A stretch of 64,000 nt of DNA. Origin: Malus domestica. Taxonomy: Eukaryota > Streptophyta > Magnoliopsida > Rosales > Rosaceae. The translations under genes and the position numbers were made by a program. The stretch's first letter is position 1, and each line of letters starts with the position of its first letter. The stretch covers positions 12,185,501 to 12,249,500 of the forward strand of contig NC_091673.1 of NCBI RefSeq assembly GCF_042453785.1. The letters are read 5' to 3'. The notes beneath the pieces were generated by a model, which saw only the letters and a program-made list of their open reading frames with translations, was not told the origin of the DNA and searched no databases. Positions 59,091 through 64,000 of this stretch are shown piece after piece.

Positions 59091-59350
59091 GGACCTAATG
59101 AACTAAAACATAAAAATTACATACGCACCAAATTGACTGTAGCGAATCTACTGAACCTAATGAACTAAAACATGAAAAATACAAACTATACCAAATATAC
59201 TAGATCTAATGAACTAAAACATAAAAAATATGAACCATACCAAATTGATCGTACCGAATTTACCAGACCTAATGAACTAAAACATAAAACATATGAGCCG
59301 TACCAAATTGGTCGTACCGAATTTATGGGACCTAAACTATATAACGAACC
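59090..59350. repeat. Minisatellite, period about 62 bp, copy 2
   Basis: Four units with CCTAATGAACTAAAACATAA and CCAAATTGATCGTACCGAAT, homologous to 55995-56280. Confidence 0.85.
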
Positions 59351-60081
59351 AAATTGAAGTCACAACATAATAGACCCTACAAAACTTCGGACCTAAACTA
59401 GTACAACGTACCTAATTGTTATTTACAAAATATAACCAAACGTACCTGATCAACCAACAGAACCAAACAATGAAATTCCCCACATAGGCCTTTCAATAAA
59501 CCCATGGTATGCATTGTAAGGTAATGTTGTCTCTGCCAAGACAATTTTTGGATGTAAATTAGTGCATTCTCCACATAATATCATTATGAGAGCTTTCAAA
59601 AGTATGGTAATGGAACTGGTTATACAATATTTCAAATTTGCATAATTATAAAAAAAATGGTACGTTATAGACAAAAAAGATGACATTCTTGTAGAAAATG
59701 AAGATTGATGTTACGTTTATAGGTGATATTGAATCTACAGTTACATTTTTAAAACTTTGATGGTGGTGGTTACGTTGCAAACAATATAACCCGAATATCT
59801 ATGAATTTGATATGATATTCAATCATAAACTAACTAAAAAGAATTAGGTGATTGTTCTTTGTATAAAAGTAATCGAATGTTGTTTCATTTTTTGAGATTA
59901 AAATCAAATACAATATTACACTTGAATCATAACTCCATATTGCAAATAAATACTGCTTTTGTATGAGCAAAAGAAAAAAACGAAAGCCACACGGCTGAAT
60001 AAACAGAAAAAAAAAAAAGGAGAGGACAGAAAATTTGTTTCCCTACTTTTAGCATGCAGAATCATATGTAGATCTATGGTT
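59351..60081. other. 3' flank of PR-10 copy 6; no other gene seen
   Basis: AT-rich. The last 150 bases are the probable 3' UTR of the minus-strand PR-10 gene. Confidence 0.4.
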
Positions 60082-60561
60082 TTAGTTATAGGCATCAGGG
60101 TTGGCCACAAGGTAGTTCTCAATGAGCTTGAACAAACCATGGGCCCTTTCTTTCCCAACCTTAACATGCTCTTCCTTAATCTCAATATCTCCATTGGTGT
60201 GGTAGTGGCTAGTGCTTTTGATGATGGAACCGCTGCCGGAAGCCACCAACTTAGTCTCATAAGAGATCTTCTCAATCTTATCAGAAATGACATCTCCTTC
60301 AATCAAACTGTAGTTGTAGACAAAGTTATCCTTGTCAATTCCATCAACCTTGTGCTTCACATAGCTGTATTCACTTCCTTCACCAAAACTTATCTTCTTG
60401 ATGGTTCCAACACCTCCATCTCCCTCAAGAATTTCAGCAGTTTTAACTGCTTGTGGAGCAATCTTTGGGATAAGGTTGTCAGCATCAAGAACAAGAGCAT
60501 TGTACAACCTAGCAGGAGCGCAGACTGAGGCGAATTCAGTTTCATATGTGAAGACACCCAT
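60082..60561 (-). CDS. Mal d 1: PR-10 / Bet v 1-type protein, diverged Mal d 1-family member, copy 6
   Basis: Intact intronless 159-codon frame beginning [20 protein letters not shown] and ending NPDAYN. It keeps GDGGVGT, YSLIEGD and [12 protein letters not shown] but differs from copies 1-5 at many sites: S14C-type change in the loop after strand 1, [16 protein letters not shown] and [14 protein letters not shown]. The C-terminal helix [20 protein letters not shown] is closer to the main fruit-type Mal d 1 and cherry Pru av 1 pattern. It sits between the two plus-strand pseudogenes and is probably an older branch of the family. Confidence 0.96.
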   Translation of the reverse strand: MGVFTYETEFASVCAPARLYNALVLDADNLIPKIAPQAVKTAEILEGDGGVGTIKKISFGEGSEYSYVKHKVDGIDKDNFVYNYSLIEGDVISDKIEKISYETKLVASGSGSIIKSTSHYHTNGDIEIKEEHVKVGKERAHGLFKLIENYLVANPDAYN

Positions 60562-60665
60562 GGTGATGATTGAGAGCTTAGAAACTGATCAAAGTAAGAA
60601 TGAAATGTGAAGGAAGAAAAGAGAAATTGATAATGAAGGTATTTGATGGTGGAAGATATGGAGGT

Positions 60666-60676
60666 GGTATTTATAG
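60666..60676 (-). promoter_or_regulatory. TATA box of PR-10 copy 6
   Basis: CTATAAATACC about 105 bases before the ATG. The sequence further upstream differs from copies 1-5 and lacks their CCCACGT block. Confidence 0.8.
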
Positions 60677-62392
60677 GTTATTGGTGAGGGGCTGTTGTGT
60701 AATGTGAACCCCTATGGATAGAGAAAATTGGACAGTATTTAGTTTCCCATTGTGAACATTTTATTCAACGAAAGGCACCTCTAGAAGTTGATTTTGTATA
60801 TTCCAACTTAATACAACTAGCTGGTGTGCTAATTAATAATGTGGAATTTTTTTAATAGAATGTTCTAACACGAGATGATCGGAATATTACAGCAGAGCTG
60901 GTGTGTTAATTCTGTTGACTACTGACTCAATAATATCTTTTTGGACTAGAATAAATCTAAGTTCCCTTTATGATTCATTTCTTATCTGAAGTTCTGAACT
61001 CTTTGATCAACATAAGGACTCCGATGAAACTACAATGTTGCTCGTTCCCAAGTGTTTTATTCAAATAGGGTCGCATGATTGGTTTAGAATGTCGTCACAT
61101 TAGTGTTTCTGAAACTTCGACATAATATTAATTAAGAGCGGACTTATTTGAAAGAGCCCGAATATTAGTAAGCAACCAGTCAAGTTAATATTTGTACATT
61201 ATTTAATCGACTCTATGGCGCGAATTTAGTTCCATTGTACACATGCATGCTTATTTCTTCTCAAGTGAGCCCATCCTAACCCTACTCTTCTCCAACACAC
61301 CCCCCAAAGTCTCTCTTTTCCGACGACGCCACCTGAAATCGTTCTCTTCGACAACAACATTTGTTCGAAGATGAACGGTCATGGGAGAGGAGAGAACGAC
61401 ATCGAGATGAGAGTAATGGGAGTCAGATGTTTGGTTACGTAGTTAAGGATGTTTGGTTACAGGACTAGTGTGTATATCAAATTGTTTAAAATTGGCACAT
61501 ATTTGTATCTTATTAGGTCACTTAAGAGAGTGAATAAATTGAATATTTTCCGGTGAGTATCCAAGTATTATCCTATTATTAATTAGTTTTATAGCAGAAC
61601 TTCAAGTTCTTTCACCATTTACATTTTCAAAAGATTTACAAGTAGTTTTGCTTTAAAAAATAGATGCAAATTTAAATTTGAGCCCACCATCACTTTATTA
61701 TCCCTCTTCCAGAAAAAAAAAAAAAAGAAAAGAGGAAAAACCAAACTTATCTTTTGATGTCCCTTTAAATTTGCTCACTAAACTTTCCGACCAAAAGAAG
61801 CTCAAAACTTTAAGAAGGGCAACTTGTTCAAAGTATTTCTGAAAGGTTCATACCGATCATAATTTGTGCCAACACTATTACAGGTTGGAATCAAGACTTT
61901 CATTAATATTTCATGAACAATATTACAAAAATATCAATATATCTTTTAATTTGATTCCAATTGTAACGTTTTATTACTATTTTTCTATTAATCAAAACAA
62001 AGCCAAAACAAAACATTTGAACACAAACCACAAATATGAACAAGTTTTAATTTATTAAAATGTTTTAAAAGAGTGACATTTTATAACCAAGGGCGAGAAA
62101 AACGCCAGAACATACAATAGTCCAAAGGGTAAGCTTCGACGGAGGGTCTCTGAAAAACCTTACTTGAAAAAGCCACTTGGGAAAAATTCCAGTGAAAGAA
62201 AAGAGACCGAGCAAGCCAACAAAGACAACAACAGAACATTTAAGTAGTTATAGACTCCGAAATTAAAATATCAACAAGCCAAGGAGGGCCTACATCAGTC
62301 CAAAAATCAAAGCATTGTTCATGAAGACCATGTCACGCAATCCGGTGCGCAGCCCCATTCGCAGGTCTGGAAATTGCCCACAGGACCAAGTA
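60677..62392. other. Spacer between copy 6 and the second pseudogene; no gene seen
   Basis: AT-rich with short frames. A CT-rich stretch at 61280-61330 and a poly-A stretch at 61712-61740 are simple sequence. Confidence 0.45.
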
Positions 62393-63245
62393 ACGATCCT
62401 GAGTTAGCTGTCGCACCACAACCACATAGCTGTGCCTGTAGATTATCAACCAGTTTATGCAAGTTCGTAATGTACAGTTCTATTGTTGTCCCTACTGCCT
62501 CACGACTAGTATATGCACTTCCAGAGGTTCAATTTAGGAATGACTTGACCTGCAATTCAACATTGGCTGCAATGCGTCGACTTTTGATTGGCAGTCATTT
62601 TTCATTGGCTTTTCACATCTCCAAATTTGGAATATTCAATTGTAACAAATATTATCCAAATACACAGTCCTACTATATTATCTTCTTCAGATGCCCTTAT
62701 GTCCGCTACCCGTGACTATGCCCGTTGTGAATGTACATAAAGTATTAATAGACAATATGATTAGAGATACTCCAACAATACGTCAACAAAAGTCGGATTA
62801 TTGAAAAGTCCAGTAAATATAACAGCACAGGACACAAAGTGTTAAGTTGGGGGAGAATATGATCTCTAAAACACTAATTACTTAGTGTTACGGTCTAATA
62901 ATATTCTTCTTTAATTGTAAATAAGATAACTTAGGTTCGAACGTGTGAATTACAAATTTAACACCAATTTATTTTCTACACCCCTTAGTGTAAAAATATA
63001 TCTTTGTTTTAGAAAATATGATGTGTGATCTCTAAAGCACTAATTGGTAAGCACAAGAAAAAATTGAGGTTAGTCCATCTCGTGGAGTAATTGGCCATTT
63101 CTTATTCTATGTCCAGATGGTTCTTTCCTTGATTACGATACAAAATTTCCTTGTACAAAAGTAATGGTTCCCACGTCCACGATGAATAAAACCCATTAAA
63201 CAATTAGGAGCTTGCGTAAACCTTTTGATCCACCTTCTGCCTCAG

Positions 63246-63257
63246 CCTATAAATACC
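63246..63257 (+). promoter_or_regulatory. TATA box of PR-10 pseudogene 2 (intact)
   Basis: CCTATAAATACC. It is preserved here, unlike in the sister pseudogene, so this copy may still be transcribed. Confidence 0.8.
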
Positions 63258-63369
63258 AATACATCTTCCTCACTTCTTCACAACTCAAAATCTCCCAATA
63301 CATCATCTTTCTTTCTTAGACTTCCTCTTCGTCGATTATTTTCCCACTTCACAAACACATCTCAGAATC

Positions 63370-63853
63370 ATGGGTGTTTTCACATACGAATCCGAGTTCT
63401 CCTCCGTCATCCCCCCCCCCACTAGGTTGTACAATGTTTTTGTTCTTGATGCTGACAACCTCATCCCCAAGATTGCACCACAGGCAGTGAAGAGCACTTG
63501 AGATCCTTGAAGGAGATGACGGCGTTGGAACCATTAAGAAGATCAACTTCGGTGAAGGTAGCACATACAGATATGTGAAGCATAGAATTGATGGAGTTGA
63601 CAAGGACAACCTTGTGTACAAGTACAGTGTAATTGAGGGAGATGCTATATCCAAAACAATTGAGAAAATCTGCTACGAGACTAAGTTGGTGGCTTCCGGC
63701 AATGGTTGCGTCATCAAGAGCATCAACCACTACCACACTAAGGGAGATGTTATGATCAAGGAGGAGCATGTTAATGCTGGCAAAGAGAAGGCCTCCCACC
63801 TCTTCAAGCTGATTGAAAACTACCTCTTGGAGCACCAGGATGCCTACAACTAA
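63370..63853 (+). pseudogene. PR-10 / Mal d 1-family pseudogene 2
   Basis: The ATG and the start [20 protein letters not shown] are present. The C-run is expanded to 10 but, with the adjacent ACT, adds three bases and keeps the frame. One extra T at 63498-63499 shifts the frame and brings a TGA at 63499-63501, so the product would be 43 residues. The rest of the gene remains readable in the other frame to the stop at 63853 and carries private changes such as SKTIEK and [12 protein letters not shown]. It could be a very recent loss, or an allele that is intact elsewhere. Confidence 0.93.
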
Positions 63854-64000
63854 ACATTGTCTGTTGCTGCATTCATGCGTTATTCAGTCTCGTGTCATCT
63901 TGCCTTCAAATATTGGCGTGGTTTTAATCCGTTTTATATATATTTTTCCCTTCCAAAACAATGTTTGGCTTGTACGTAATTGAAGGTTTAGATTGAAGAG

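Larger units (their letters stand above)
62393..64000 (+). repeat. PR-10 duplication block C2 (reaches the window edge)
   Basis: This is the partner of 56548-58080. It has a partial SINE-type insertion near 62885-62960 that is absent at the matching place of C1. Confidence 0.88.

Noticed and set aside
1-64000. CRISPR array, operon, prophage or virus-like coding element
   Set aside because: No regularly spaced direct repeats with unique spacers, no bacterial gene organisation, and no capsid, envelope or retroviral polyprotein frames were found. The tandem arrays here have degenerate units without spacers.

Overview
The window is nuclear DNA of a flowering plant, very likely apple or a close relative (Malus/Pyrus, Rosaceae). 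The main reason is a cluster of Bet v 1-type PR-10 genes whose 159-residue products read as the apple allergen Mal d 1 (pear Pyr c 1) family. Split plant genes, a Cassandra solo LTR, CACTA and Mutator-like elements and a plant L1-type LINE agree with this. No prokaryotic, organellar or viral coding block was seen.  Layout: positions 1-222 hold the first coding exon of a type-B cytokinin response regulator on the minus strand, cut by the window edge. From about 0.2 to 15.2 kb I see no convincing host protein gene. That stretch holds AT-rich sequence, small inverted-repeat elements, SINE-like repeats, a GC-rich segment dense in ACGT cores (6.0-6.4 kb) and a 1.37-kb element with terminal inverted repeats over 300 bp long (8.36-9.73 kb).  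From 15.3 to 26.0 kb lie three complete split host genes: a DPD1-like organelle DEDDh exonuclease (+), a Di19 zinc-finger gene (+) with a textbook U12-type AT-AC intron, and a six-exon DUF789 gene (-) convergent with Di19.  From 29.5 kb to the end lies the PR-10 cluster. Five minus-strand copies encode almost the same protein. A sixth intact minus-strand copy is more diverged. Two plus-strand copies are pseudogenes carried on a duplicated block. Shared 5' and 3' flanks show that the cluster grew by repeated segmental duplication. Between copies sit a CACTA-derived element with internal tandem repeats and a nested Cassandra solo LTR, a decayed 6.25-kb LINE with a candidate 8-bp target duplication, several MITEs and a minisatellite family.  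PR-10 proteins are small cytosolic ligand-binding proteins of defence and development. The near-identical copies share a TATA box and an upstream ACGT-containing stretch, so they are probably co-expressed. I found no clearly new biological system. The most informative points are the AT-AC intron, the PR-10 birth-and-death pattern with paralogous empty and filled transposon sites, and the two large inverted-repeat elements with GC-rich cargo.
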